Below are positions 8,545 through 17,170 of a DNA stretch of 64,000 nt, piece by piece; position 1 is the first letter of the stretch, and the number at the start of each line of letters is the position of its first letter. The translations under genes were made by a program, and so were the position numbers. The notes beneath the pieces were generated by a model. The model was not told where the DNA came from. It saw only the letters and a list, made by a program, of their open reading frames with translations, and did no database searches. The DNA is taken from assembly GCA_001314905.1 (NCBI GenBank), contig LJZT01000007.1, positions 17,453 to 81,452 on the forward strand, in the 5' to 3' direction. This stretch comes from Phormidium sp. OSCR. GTDB lineage: Bacteria > Cyanobacteriota > Cyanobacteriia > Cyanobacteriales > Geitlerinemataceae.

Positions 8545-10503
8545 ATGGTTGATTCAGCCCCATCCCCCATGCGTGAACGGTTTAGCGACAATGGGACCCA
8601 ATCCGAGACGCCCCAGGCCCCCTGGACAATCGAAGATAGCGAAGATCTCTATCGCATCCGGGGTTGGGGCGATCCCTACTTCGGGATTAACTCCGCCGGC
8701 CATGTCACCGTCTCCCCCCAGGGCGATCGCGGCGGTTCCCTGGACCTCTATGAACTGGTTGAAGCCCTGAAAAAGCGCAACCTAGAACTCCCGCTACTAC
8801 TGCGCTTCAGCGATATTCTCGAAGACCGAATCGAACGGATTAACGCCTGTTTCGCCAAGGCGATCGCCCGCTACAACTACCCCGGAGTCTATCGCGGCGT
8901 CTTTCCCGTCAAATGCAACCAGCAACGCCACATCATCGAAGACTTAGTGCGATTCGGCGCCCCCCATCACTTCGGCTTAGAAGCCGGTTCCAAACCCGAA
9001 CTCCTCATCGCCTTAGCCAGCCTCAAAACCGCGAGTTCCCTTCTCATCTGCAACGGCTACAAGGATCGCGGCTATATCGAAACCGCCATGTTAGCCACGC
9101 GCCTAGGCCAACAGCCGATTATTGTCCTCGAACAACCCGAAGAAGTCCAATTAGTCATTTCCGTCAGTCAACAGTTAGGAATTAAACCCGTGGTGGGGGT
9201 TCGGGCCAAACTCAGTGCAAAAGGAATTGGCCGCTGGGGGGGTTCAAGTGGCGATCGCGCCAAATTCGGCCTCACCATTCCCGAAATCATCACCGCCGTC
9301 GAACAGTTACGCCAAGCCAATCTTCTCGATAGCTTACAACTGCTGCACTACCACATCGGCTCACAAATCTCCTCCATCAGCGCCATCAAAGACGCCATCC
9401 GAGAAGCCAGCCAAATCTATGTCGAACTGGCCCAACTCGGGGCCAACATGGCCTATCTCGACGTAGGAGGCGGCTTAGGCGTGGATTACGACGGTTCAAA
9501 AACCGACTTCTACGCCTCCAAAAACTACAATATGCAGAATTACGCCAATGACATCGTGGCGGAAGTCAAAGAAGCCTGCGAAGAGAAACAACAAGCCGCA
9601 CCCACCCTCATTAGTGAAAGTGGCCGGGCGATCGCCTCCCACCACTCCATCCTGATTTTTAACGTCCTCGGAAGCAGTGACGCACCCTCGGGGATTCCTG
9701 AACCCAGCCCCGACAAAGAACATCTGATTCTACGCAACCTGCGGGAAACCTACGACTCCATTACCCCAGAAACCTACCAAGAAGCCTATCACGACGCGAT
9801 TCAATTCAAAGACGAAGCCAGCAGCCTCTTTAGTTTCGGCTATCTCAGCCTCACCGAACGGGCCAACGCCGAACAACTCTATTGGGCCTGTTGTCGCAAA
9901 ATCTATGACATTGTTCGCCAACAAAGCGAAGTTCCCACAGAACTCGAAGTCCTCGAAAAAACCCTAGCCTCGATTTACTACGCCAACCTCTCCATTTTCC
10001 GATCCGCCCCCGACAGTTGGGCGATCGAGCAACTCTTTCCCATTCTCCCCATCCACCGTCTCAACGAAGAACCCAGTTTACGGGGAACCCTGGCCGATCT
10101 CACCTGCGACAGTGACGGAAAAATCGATCGCTTCATCGATCGCCTACAAGCCAAATCCATCCTAGAACTGCATCCCCTCAAGCCGGACGAACCCTATTAT
10201 CTCGGAATGTTCCTCGTGGGGGCCTATCAAGAAATTATGGGAAATCTCCATAATCTCTTTGGCGACACCAACGCCGTCCACATCCATCTCACCCCCAATG
10301 GCTACGACATTGAACATCTCGTCAAGGGAAACACCATGACGGAGGTGTTGGAATATGTCGAATACAACGGCAAGGATTTACTCGAAAACATCCGCAAAGC
10401 CTCTGAAGCGGCCCTACAATCGGGCAAAATCTCGATTGAGGAGTCTCAGCGGCTGTTGCAGAACTATGAACAGAGTTTGCGTAGCTATACCTATTTAACG
10501 TAA
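8545..10503 (+). CDS. speA: Biosynthetic arginine decarboxylase
   Basis: A PLP enzyme of fold III that decarboxylates arginine to agmatine, the entry to putrescine and polyamine synthesis. In cyanobacteria it is also an arginine-catabolism branch. The 652-residue length fits the SpeA family. Visible motifs are the PLP-lysine segment GVFPVKCNQQ, HYHIGSQ, the phosphate-binding GGGLGVDYDGS, SESGRAIASHHS and the C-terminal active-site segment DLTCDSDGKID. The ATG at 8545 is preceded by GCGAGGA at suitable spacing. The open frame extends upstream to 8410 but that part is not conserved-looking. A strong rho-independent terminator follows at 10556. Confidence 0.95.
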   Translation: MVDSAPSPMRERFSDNGTQSETPQAPWTIEDSEDLYRIRGWGDPYFGINSAGHVTVSPQGDRGGSLDLYELVEALKKRNLELPLLLRFSDILEDRIERINACFAKAIARYNYPGVYRGVFPVKCNQQRHIIEDLVRFGAPHHFGLEAGSKPELLIALASLKTASSLLICNGYKDRGYIETAMLATRLGQQPIIVLEQPEEVQLVISVSQQLGIKPVVGVRAKLSAKGIGRWGGSSGDRAKFGLTIPEIITAVEQLRQANLLDSLQLLHYHIGSQISSISAIKDAIREASQIYVELAQLGANMAYLDVGGGLGVDYDGSKTDFYASKNYNMQNYANDIVAEVKEACEEKQQAAPTLISESGRAIASHHSILIFNVLGSSDAPSGIPEPSPDKEHLILRNLRETYDSITPETYQEAYHDAIQFKDEASSLFSFGYLSLTERANAEQLYWACCRKIYDIVRQQSEVPTELEVLEKTLASIYYANLSIFRSAPDSWAIEQLFPILPIHRLNEEPSLRGTLADLTCDSDGKIDRFIDRLQAKSILELHPLKPDEPYYLGMFLVGAYQEIMGNLHNLFGDTNAVHIHLTPNGYDIEHLVKGNTMTEVLEYVEYNGKDLLENIRKASEAALQSGKISIEESQRLLQNYEQSLRSYTYLT

Positions 10504-10504
10504 G

Positions 10505-10549
10505 TTAGTTAATAGTTAATAGTTAATAGTTAATAGTGAATAGTGAATA
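10505..10549. repeat. Heptamer array (TTAATAG/TGAATAG type)
   Basis: Tandem 7-bp units TTAATAG followed by TGAATAG fill the space between the speA stop codon and its terminator. No GC-rich core accompanies this array. It is the same class as the arrays at 161-209 and 62232-62272. Confidence 0.8.
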
Positions 10550-10555
10550 ACTTGG

Positions 10556-10581
10556 GGGCGTACTACCAGTACGCCCTTTTT
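10556..10581 (+). terminator. Rho-independent terminator of speA
   Basis: A perfect 9-bp stem GGGCGTACT/AGTACGCCC with loop ACC is followed directly by five T residues, 53 bases after the speA stop. The minus-strand side lacks a T run, so it serves speA rather than hrcA. Confidence 0.85.
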
Positions 10582-10607
10582 GTTCTGGACTTCGCAACGC
10601 TTAACTT

Positions 10608-11705
10608 TTAACTGTCTAGGGTACTCAGTTGGTTGGAGAGGTAGTCGGCGGCGGCTTGGACCATGGTGATGGCCCCGTCGTAGGTCATGCGGGTGGGACC
10701 GAGGAGGCTGAGACTTCCGACTGCTTGGGAGCCTCGGCGATAGGTGGCCGAGACAAGGGTACACGATCGGATGGGTTCGAGGGGATTCTCTGAACCAATG
10801 CGGACATTGACACGGCGATCGCTCCTTGAGAGTTCCGACGGTTCAAACATCAGGGGAAACAGTTGTTCTTGTTCCTCTTCGAGAAGTTGTACCAGAGACT
10901 GGATCTGTTGCAACTCGGTAAACTCGGGCTGTCGGAGAACTTCGGCTAAGCCACTGATGGCCATGGGGCTAATGGTAGGAGGTTCGAGGCGTTGGGCCAA
11001 GTCCACAAACAGGGTTTTGAGGCTGTCGGCGTAGCGTTGGAATTGGCGATCGAGTTCGCCCCAATCTAAGGCCGCTAAATCGGCGATGGTTTTCCCTCGT
11101 AACTGACTGTTGAGGAAATTGGAGAGGATTTGTAGTTCGCGCTCGAGAATCTCAGGATCGAGGTCTTCCTCAGTCCCCTCACCGGAACTGGGACCACTCA
11201 TCAACATCGATTGGGTTTGATAGGCATCGGTGACCACAATCAGCATCACCTGACCGGGGTCAACTTGCAACAGTTGTAAATGGCGCAAACTGGCGGTGTG
11301 AAGTTGCGGGAGGGAGATGAGGGTAATATAGCCGCTGAGGGTCGAGAGAATTTGCGTCGCCCCACGTAACACCGCTTCAAGACTCCAGGTTTCCCAATTG
11401 AGGCGTTCTGCAAATAGCCGTTGGGCGCGATCGGCGAGGGTATCGGAAGGGGTCATCAAATAGTCCACATAGACGCGATACCCGAAATCCGAGGGAACTC
11501 GCCCGGCGGAGGTATGGGGTTGATACAACATCCCCGCTTTTTCGAGAAGTCCCATTCCTGAGCGAATGGTGGCAGAACTTACACTGAGATTATAGTCATC
11601 CACGAGGGATTTAGAGCCGACCGGTTCCGCCGTCGCAATGTAGTGACGGACGGTCGCCCAGAGAATCTGTTGTTGTCGATCCGTTAACGCGAATTGCCCA
11701 GTCAT
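10608..11705 (-). CDS. hrcA: Heat-inducible transcription repressor HrcA
   Basis: A 365-residue HrcA. The N-terminal winged helix (about 7-80) contains the diagnostic QQILWATVRHYIATAEPVGSKSL and VSSATIRSGMGLLEKAGML segments. A GAF-like central domain follows, and the C-terminus has the RVNVRIGSEN and MTYDGAITMVQAAADYLS signatures. HrcA represses groESL and related chaperone operons by binding CIRCE (TTAGCACTC-N9-GAGTGCTAA) with GroEL as co-regulator. I see no CIRCE in this window, so its targets lie elsewhere. It converges with speA and diverges from aroK, with 192 bp between. The ATG at 11705 gives the canonical start. Confidence 0.95.
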   Translation of the reverse strand: MTGQFALTDRQQQILWATVRHYIATAEPVGSKSLVDDYNLSVSSATIRSGMGLLEKAGMLYQPHTSAGRVPSDFGYRVYVDYLMTPSDTLADRAQRLFAERLNWETWSLEAVLRGATQILSTLSGYITLISLPQLHTASLRHLQLLQVDPGQVMLIVVTDAYQTQSMLMSGPSSGEGTEEDLDPEILERELQILSNFLNSQLRGKTIADLAALDWGELDRQFQRYADSLKTLFVDLAQRLEPPTISPMAISGLAEVLRQPEFTELQQIQSLVQLLEEEQEQLFPLMFEPSELSRSDRRVNVRIGSENPLEPIRSCTLVSATYRRGSQAVGSLSLLGPTRMTYDGAITMVQAAADYLSNQLSTLDS

Positions 11706-11897
11706 TGATATCTGTGCCTAAGGTCTTGGTTGTAACGCCGGTAATCTTAAAAAAGGTTTTATGTTGTCCCTATCATAGACTGAGAGTTCCGATATGGGGG
11801 TTCAGGAAGAACGATCGCCGCCGAGGGTCAGGCTTTTCGCGATCGCCAAACCTCGATACACTGATGAGGCACAATCAGGCACTGTCCAAGCCAATCC

Positions 11898-12476
11898 ATG
11901 TCCGTTACCGATCGCCTACAAGGACTGAATATCTATCTAATTGGCATGATGGGATCGGGGAAGAGTACCACCGGAACTCACCTCGCTCGTCAGCTTCACT
12001 ATCGCTATTTTGACACTGATACCTTGATTGAACAGGTCGCGGGCCAGTCCGTCGGCGACATCTTCGCCCAAGAGGGGGAAGCAGCATTCCGACAACTCGA
12101 ATCTCAGGTTCTCTGCGAGTTGTCCGCCTATCAGCGGTCTGTGATTTCCACGGGGGGCGGAATTGTGGTGGAGTTAAGCAACTGGGGCTTTTTACGTTGC
12201 GGCCTCGTCGTCTGGTTAGATGTCAGCCCAGATCTGCTGTTTCAACGTCTCCAGGCCGATCAGACTCGTCCTCTGTTGCAGACGGCCAATCCCCGTCAGA
12301 CCCTAGAGACCATTTTAGACGAGCGGCGATCGCGTTACCAACAAGCCGATTTACGCATCGAAGTCACCGCCGCCGATAGCCCAGAAGACGTCAGCCAACG
12401 GATTCTCGCCACCATCCCCCAAGTGGTGAAGGCCAAGTCCACCCCATCCGAAACCGCCAATGGGACTTACACTTAA
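11898..12476 (+). CDS. aroK: Shikimate kinase
   Basis: Phosphorylates shikimate with ATP in aromatic amino-acid synthesis. In 192 residues it shows the Walker A loop GSGKST (about residues 18-23), the shikimate-binding DTDTLIE, the STGGGIV glycine-rich turn, and the lid and adenine-binding region LQADQTRPLL. The C-terminus is slightly extended and low in complexity. The last 17 bases overlap the start of the downstream methyltransferase gene in another frame, so the two are probably co-transcribed and translationally linked. Confidence 0.95.
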   Translation: MSVTDRLQGLNIYLIGMMGSGKSTTGTHLARQLHYRYFDTDTLIEQVAGQSVGDIFAQEGEAAFRQLESQVLCELSAYQRSVISTGGGIVVELSNWGFLRCGLVVWLDVSPDLLFQRLQADQTRPLLQTANPRQTLETILDERRSRYQQADLRIEVTAADSPEDVSQRILATIPQVVKAKSTPSETANGTYT

Positions 12477-13149
12477 ACAGGTTGTTCCCTGGGGGCGATC
12501 GCTGGCCGACTACCGCCAAATGTTCGCCCTAACCGACGCTGATTTAGCAGGGTCAATCCTCGACTCTGCGGCGGGGCCATCGAGTTTCAACGCCGAAGCC
12601 ACGGCCCAAGGAACCTCAGTGATCTCGTGTGATCCCATCTATCAGTTTTCCGTCGCCGAGATTCAGCAACGGATTCAGCAGACCTATCCTAAAATTATTG
12701 AGGCCTTAGACGATAACCGCGATCGCTTCGTCTGGGACAACTTCAGCAGCCCCCAGCATCTCGGGGAGGTCCGTCTGGCCACCATGGATCGCTTTTTGGC
12801 GGATTTCCCCCAAGGAATCGCCCAAAAACGCTATCTAACCCAGACACTACCACAACTCTCCTTCGAGACGGGTCAATTCGACCTGGCCCTCTGTGGCCAT
12901 CTCCTGTTTAGCTATTCCGAACAACTTGACCTCGACTTTCACCTCAACGCCATCCAGGAACTGGCCCGCGTCGCCCGAGAGGTACGAATTTTCCCAATTG
13001 TGACCAACTTCGCCGGAGACATCTCTCCCCATTTAGATCCCATCCTGGCCCAACTCCCCCAGGCTGGCTATACTCTCAAAGTTGAAACCGTCCCCTACGA
13101 GTTTCAGCGCGGCGGAAAGCAAATGTTACGGATATTCCCCGCCCAGTAG
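12460..13149 (+). CDS. SAM-dependent methyltransferase-like protein
   Basis: A 229-residue protein with a class I methyltransferase-like layout: an N-terminal SILDSAAGPSSFNAEATAQG corresponds to motif I and VISCDPIYQFS to the acidic end of strand 2. FDLALCGHLLFSYSEQLD corresponds to motif IV and VAREVRIFPI to the following strands. The substrate is unknown. Motif I lacks the classic GxGxG and reads DSAAGPSSF, a variant seen in cyanobacterial hypothetical methyltransferases. The ATG at 12460 lies inside the end of aroK with a 17-base overlap, which indicates an operon, though no functional link to shikimate metabolism is evident. Confidence 0.7.
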   Translation: MGLTLKQVVPWGRSLADYRQMFALTDADLAGSILDSAAGPSSFNAEATAQGTSVISCDPIYQFSVAEIQQRIQQTYPKIIEALDDNRDRFVWDNFSSPQHLGEVRLATMDRFLADFPQGIAQKRYLTQTLPQLSFETGQFDLALCGHLLFSYSEQLDLDFHLNAIQELARVAREVRIFPIVTNFAGDISPHLDPILAQLPQAGYTLKVETVPYEFQRGGKQMLRIFPAQ

Positions 13150-13284
13150 CGCCATTTCTGCCCCATAACTGTTCACCAATAACCGTTTCACGACCCCCTT
13201 AAGGGTTAACTATTAACGTTGCAGGGCAACCACAAACCCCGAAGAGAAAGGACGTACCTTTCCTTTATAGTCCCCCCTACGTCT

Positions 13285-13386
13285 TTCCCCTCCTGGGAGG
13301 GGTGCCCGGAGGGCGGGGTGGGTTATCCGGTGTTCCCTGTTCCCCGTTCCCTGTTCCCTGTTCCCTGTTCCCTGTTCCCTATTCCC
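13285..13386. repeat. Composite repeat copy: GC-rich core plus eight TGTTCCC heptamers
   Basis: The core at 13285-13326 reads TTCCCCTCCTGGGAGGGG, then TGCCCGGAGGGC and GGGGTGGGTTAT. After CCGG come eight heptamers of TGTTCCC type (13331-13386), which end four bases before the argB start codon. It is the cleanest copy of the family and forms the argB leader. Confidence 0.9.
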
Positions 13387-13390
13387 CAAA

Positions 13391-14308
13391 ATGCCAAACG
13401 AACGCAAAGATCTCCGAGAAGCCGACGCCACCCGAGTTCAAGTTCTCAGCGAAGCCCTCCCCTATATCCAGCAATTCGCCGGACGGACAGTGGTGATTAA
13501 ATATGGTGGGGCAGCCATGAAGGACTCCCAACTGAAAGATAAAGTGGTTCGGGATGTGGTGTTCCTCTCCTGTGTGGGACTGCGGCCCGTGGTGGTTCAC
13601 GGCGGCGGCCCAGAAATCAACACCTGGCTAGAGAAACTCAACATCGAACCCCAGTTCAAAGATGGTTTGCGAGTCACAGACGCCGCCACCATGGATGTGG
13701 TGGAAATGGTTTTAGTCGGACGAGTCAACAAGGAACTCGTCGCCCTCATCAACGCCGCTGGCGGCCAAGCGGTGGGACTCTGTGGCAAGGATGGGAATTT
13801 GATTCAAGCCCGCCCCCAGGGGCAAGAGGGGATTGGCTTTGTCGGGGAAGTGGCCTCGGTGAATCCCTCGCTGATTGAGTCGTTGGTTGCAAGCGGATAT
13901 GTCCCGGTGGTGTCGAGTGTGGCAGCCGATGAACATGGCCAAGCCTATAATGTCAATGCCGATACGGTGGCCGGCGAGATTGCGGCGGCGTTGGGGGCGG
14001 AAAAACTGATTCTGTTAACGGATACGGCGGGAATCCTCAAGGATTATCACGACCCCAGTACCTTAATTTATAGTTTGAACATCCAAGAAGCCCGCCAGTT
14101 AATTGATGACGGAATTGTGGCGGGGGGCATGATTCCTAAGGTCAATTGTTGTGTGCGATCGCTGGCCCAAGGTGTGGGCGCTGCCCATATTTTGGATGGA
14201 CGCATCCCCCATGCGTTACTGTTAGAAATTTTCACGGATTCGGGGATTGGTTCGATGATTGTTGCTTCGGATTATAGTCGTTCGATTTGGGAGTTGAGTC
14301 GGGAGTAA
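13391..14308 (+). CDS. argB: Acetylglutamate kinase
   Basis: Phosphorylates N-acetylglutamate, the controlled step of arginine synthesis; in cyanobacteria it is bound and activated by PII (GlnB) when nitrogen is plentiful. The 305-residue protein has IKYGGAAM and HGGGPEIN for ATP and acetylglutamate binding, [25 protein letters not shown], and [14 protein letters not shown] near the C-terminus. The N-terminal extension before [18 protein letters not shown] is the helix found in arginine- and PII-regulated hexameric enzymes. The ATG at 13391 has no Shine-Dalgarno because a heptamer array abuts it. Another composite repeat starts at the base after its stop codon. Confidence 0.96.
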   Translation: MPNERKDLREADATRVQVLSEALPYIQQFAGRTVVIKYGGAAMKDSQLKDKVVRDVVFLSCVGLRPVVVHGGGPEINTWLEKLNIEPQFKDGLRVTDAATMDVVEMVLVGRVNKELVALINAAGGQAVGLCGKDGNLIQARPQGQEGIGFVGEVASVNPSLIESLVASGYVPVVSSVAADEHGQAYNVNADTVAGEIAAALGAEKLILLTDTAGILKDYHDPSTLIYSLNIQEARQLIDDGIVAGGMIPKVNCCVRSLAQGVGAAHILDGRIPHALLLEIFTDSGIGSMIVASDYSRSIWELSRE

Positions 14309-14382
14309 GGCAAGAGGCAAGAGGCAAGAGGCAAGAGGCAGAACCCACCCCGCCCTCCGGGCACCCCTCCCAGGAGGGGAAG
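14309..14382. repeat. Composite repeat copy: GGCAAGA heptamers plus GC-rich core (inverted)
   Basis: Four GGCAAGA heptamers and a partial unit (14309-14341) start directly after the argB TAA. The core at 14342-14382 is in reverse orientation (AACCCACCCCGCCCTCCGGG, then CACCCCTCCCAGGAGGGG). The heptamer sequence differs completely from the array on the other side of argB although the cores match. Confidence 0.9.
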
Positions 14383-14390
14383 ATGTCGTG

Positions 14391-14412
14391 GGGGCGAAAA
14401 ATTTTTCGCCCC
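14391..14412. repeat. 22-bp perfect palindrome
   Basis: GGGGCGAAAAA is followed immediately by its exact reverse complement TTTTTCGCCCC. It lies between convergent argB and the ABC1-kinase gene, and could terminate transcription on both strands or be a dispersed palindrome. A related hairpin (GGGCGAAC-acc-GTTCGCCC) occurs at 50620-50638. Confidence 0.8.
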
Positions 14413-14460
14413 TACATTGGCCATTTGGTTGAAAATTGTCAGAAGGCACTACAATTTTTT

Positions 14461-16128
14461 CTAAAAGCGTTCGCGGATCATAAAAATAAGGAGAGATTTC
14501 AGGAAAAAGAATGCTGATAGTCCGGAAATGCAAAAGGCAATAAACGCCGCAATTGGGTAAGTTCCTGAGAGAAAAACAGCACCGGAAAGAATAGAAAATC
14601 CTGTGATACAGGCATAGACTAATACCGTTAACATGAGTTGAATCCGCTGCATTTGTCGCTCAAGTTCTGGGGAATTGGTGCGGAATTGAAACTCGCCTCG
14701 TTCGAGTCGTCCCTCAAGTTCTCGTAGTAACACTTCTGCCCGACTGGGGCGATTAAAGCGTTGATTGATAAAGCCTTTGGCTTGACGGGTAATCTCACCA
14801 AATACCTGTCCTCGTCCACTTTGATTTTCCACCACCAACGTTTTAACAAAGGGTTTAGCACAACCAATTAGGCTATATTGACTGTCTAATGTGCGGGCAA
14901 TGCCATCGAGGGTTCCTAGGGCTTTTAAGACAAAGGTCATTTGGGCGGGAAGTCGGAACGGTTGCTGTTCAAACATGGTGTAGAGTTCCCGTTTGAGTTG
15001 GCCAAATTCCTGAAATTCAATGGGGCGATCGCGAAAGCGATCTAAGGCAAATTGCACCAGATTTCGCACGGGAGTCATGTCTGAGAGTTCCTCAACTAAT
15101 CCCATGGAAATGAGCGTTTCTAGGACTTCATCGGTGTCTTTGCGCAAGACAGCAAAGAAACTTCGCGTCATTTCGGTTTGATTGAGGGAGTTAATCTCGG
15201 ACATCATGCCAAAGTCATAGAAAATAATCTGTCCCTCTGGGGTGACAGCCATATTTCCCGGATGCGGATCGGTATGAAAAAAGCCATCGATTAACAGTTG
15301 TTTGAGATAGCAGCCAATCCCCATAACGTTGAGTTCCCGGAGATTGATACCAATGGATTCTAAGGTTTCTTTGTCATTGATTTTAATCCCAGGCAGATAT
15401 TCAAGGGTTAGGACTTTTGAGGTGGTATAACGCCAATAGACTTTCGGCACTAAGATGGTTTCTGAATCCTCAAAGTTACTCCGAAAGCGCTCGGCATTTT
15501 TGCCTTCATGAATATAGTCTATTTCTTCGTAAATATAGGTTCTAAATTCGTTGTAAATCGATTCTAGGTCATATTTACGAGTCCAATGAAATAAACGCTC
15601 AGCTAAAACAACCTGTTGATAGAGAACTTGAAAGTCTAAATTAAAGAGTTTTTCTAAACCCGGTCGCTGCACTTTTACAACGACATCTTCTCCCGTGTGG
15701 AGACGAGCTTTGTGAACCTGTCCTAAACTGGCGGCCGCAATGGGATGATAATCAAAATCCCGATAAAGGCTATGGAGGGAATTTTTGAGTTCTGTCTCAA
15801 TCAGGGCGATCGCCTCATCGGAGGAAAACGGGGGAACTTTATCTTGTAGTTGCGAGAGGGCGCGGATATATTCGAGGGGTAATAAGTCCCCCCGCGTCGA
15901 GAGGGCCTGACCGATTTTAATAAAGGTTGGCCCCAAATCGAGGAGCGTATTCACCAACCACTGGGCGCGACGTTGACGATGTTTGGAATCACGTTTTCCC
16001 CGCAGGCGATCGCAGCCGAGAAACCACAACAGCTTGGCCGTCGCCGCAAAAATTTCCACCTGGCGGGCGAACAGGGAGCCTCGGGTGCGTTGCCAACGCA
16101 AGGGTTTCGGAGATGCTTTCACTAACAT
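14461..16128 (-). CDS. ABC1/AarF/UbiB-family atypical kinase
   Basis: A 555-residue member of the ABC1/ADCK/UbiB atypical kinase-like family, linked to quinone metabolism and, in plastids and cyanobacteria, to prenyl-lipid homeostasis. The hallmark KxGQ motif is present as FIKIGQALSTRGDLLP, followed by the A-rich loop AAASLGQVHKA. The catalytic lysine is in VVVKVQRPG; DGFFHTDPHPGN and FYDFGMM supply the catalytic and metal-binding residues. Two hydrophobic C-terminal segments (about 495-545) predict membrane anchoring. The ATG at 16128 opens the frame directly at the conserved N-terminus. The cellular substrate is unknown. Confidence 0.92.
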   Translation of the reverse strand: MLVKASPKPLRWQRTRGSLFARQVEIFAATAKLLWFLGCDRLRGKRDSKHRQRRAQWLVNTLLDLGPTFIKIGQALSTRGDLLPLEYIRALSQLQDKVPPFSSDEAIALIETELKNSLHSLYRDFDYHPIAAASLGQVHKARLHTGEDVVVKVQRPGLEKLFNLDFQVLYQQVVLAERLFHWTRKYDLESIYNEFRTYIYEEIDYIHEGKNAERFRSNFEDSETILVPKVYWRYTTSKVLTLEYLPGIKINDKETLESIGINLRELNVMGIGCYLKQLLIDGFFHTDPHPGNMAVTPEGQIIFYDFGMMSEINSLNQTEMTRSFFAVLRKDTDEVLETLISMGLVEELSDMTPVRNLVQFALDRFRDRPIEFQEFGQLKRELYTMFEQQPFRLPAQMTFVLKALGTLDGIARTLDSQYSLIGCAKPFVKTLVVENQSGRGQVFGEITRQAKGFINQRFNRPSRAEVLLRELEGRLERGEFQFRTNSPELERQMQRIQLMLTVLVYACITGFSILSGAVFLSGTYPIAAFIAFCISGLSAFFFLKSLLIFMIRERF

Positions 16129-16299
16129 AGACGGGGATCGAGCGAGGGGATAGATGGATTAAAACGGCTCAGACCGCTGAGGGGTCCATCTCTCGCCAAC
16201 GGTTCTTTCAAAACAGGTTGCACTATAGGAAGTTTAGGCGAAAATTGCCCTCAATAGGAGGTCACAGGGATTTCATTGGCATGAACACATCCTGATAGG

Positions 16300-17076
16300 A
16301 TGAAGGGCGTTGTTGATGTCAAATTACCCCCAATTGCTGTGAAGGTTTATTGTTATCACACTCCCGAACTTACCCCGGTTGAGCCAATCCCCGCCTGTGC
16401 GGTGGCCATCGATGTTCTCCGGGCCACCACCACCATCGCCACAGTCCTCGCGGCTGGAGCCGAAGCGGTACAAGCCTTTAGCGATATCGATAAACTCATG
16501 GCGGCCAGCGACGGCTGGGACCCCTCAAAACGCTTACGAGCGGGGGAACGGGGCGGTGCCAGGGTGGAGGGCTGCGATTTTGGCAATTCCCCCCTCGAAT
16601 ATGAGCGCGATCGCGTCTCAGGCTGTCGTCTATTCCTCAGTACCACCAACGGAACTCGCGCCCTGCAACGGGTTGAAGCCGCGCCGATTCTCCTGACAGC
16701 GGCTTTAGTTAATCGCCGGGCCGTGGTGGAGTTTTTGGTCCAAAATCGACCGGAAACGGTCTATTTGGTGGGGTCTGGCTGGCAAGGGAGTTACTCCCTA
16801 GAGGATACGGTCTGTGCGGGAGCAATTGTCGCCAGTCTGCTGGAGTCGGGGTCTTTCAACCTGGGGGAACTGGCGGGAAATGATGAAACGGTGGCCGCCT
16901 TGGCGTTATATGAACAATGGCGCGATCGCCTGGTGGACTTGATGGCGATCGCCAGTCACGGCCAACGCCTGTTACGACTCAACTGTAACGCCGATTTAGA
17001 GTATTGCGCCCAGGAAGATATCCTCGATGTCTTACCGCGACAACAAGACCCCGGAGTTTTGACCGCCCACACCTAG
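16300..17076 (+). CDS. 2-phosphosulfolactate phosphatase family protein (ComB-like)
   Basis: A 258-residue member of the ComB family, Mg-dependent acid phosphatases first described in methanogen coenzyme M synthesis. Recognisable segments are [23 protein letters not shown] near the N-terminus, [26 protein letters not shown], and [22 protein letters not shown]. In cyanobacteria the real substrate is unclear, since they are not known to make coenzyme M. An internal GTG at 16339 would start the protein at [11 protein letters not shown], which resembles the usual N-terminus of the family, so 16300 may be 13 codons too far upstream. The stop codon lies inside a 13-bp tandem repeat. Confidence 0.88.
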   Translation: MKGVVDVKLPPIAVKVYCYHTPELTPVEPIPACAVAIDVLRATTTIATVLAAGAEAVQAFSDIDKLMAASDGWDPSKRLRAGERGGARVEGCDFGNSPLEYERDRVSGCRLFLSTTNGTRALQRVEAAPILLTAALVNRRAVVEFLVQNRPETVYLVGSGWQGSYSLEDTVCAGAIVASLLESGSFNLGELAGNDETVAALALYEQWRDRLVDLMAIASHGQRLLRLNCNADLEYCAQEDILDVLPRQQDPGVLTAHT

Positions 17077-17115
17077 CCCCAAACCCTAGCCCCAAACCCT
17101 AGCCCCAAACCCTAG
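17072..17115. repeat. 13-bp tandem repeat, three copies plus a partial
   Basis: The unit CCTAGCCCCAAAC occurs three times in perfect tandem (17072-17110), followed by CCTAG. The first copy contributes the TAG stop codon of the ComB-like gene. Each unit carries a TAG in the same position. Confidence 0.9.
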
Positions 17116-17170
17116 GCTACGATAAAATGCAAGATTCAGCGACTGTCTTGATTGAGAGTATTGAGTAATA

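Noticed and set aside
11706..11897. CIRCE operator upstream of hrcA
   Set aside because: I looked for TTAGCACTC-N9-GAGTGCTAA in this gap and did not find it.
13331..13386. Possible CRISPR or phage attachment site in the heptamer arrays
   Set aside because: Units of 7 bp without spacers fit short tandem repeats; no integrase, cas gene or phage gene is nearby.
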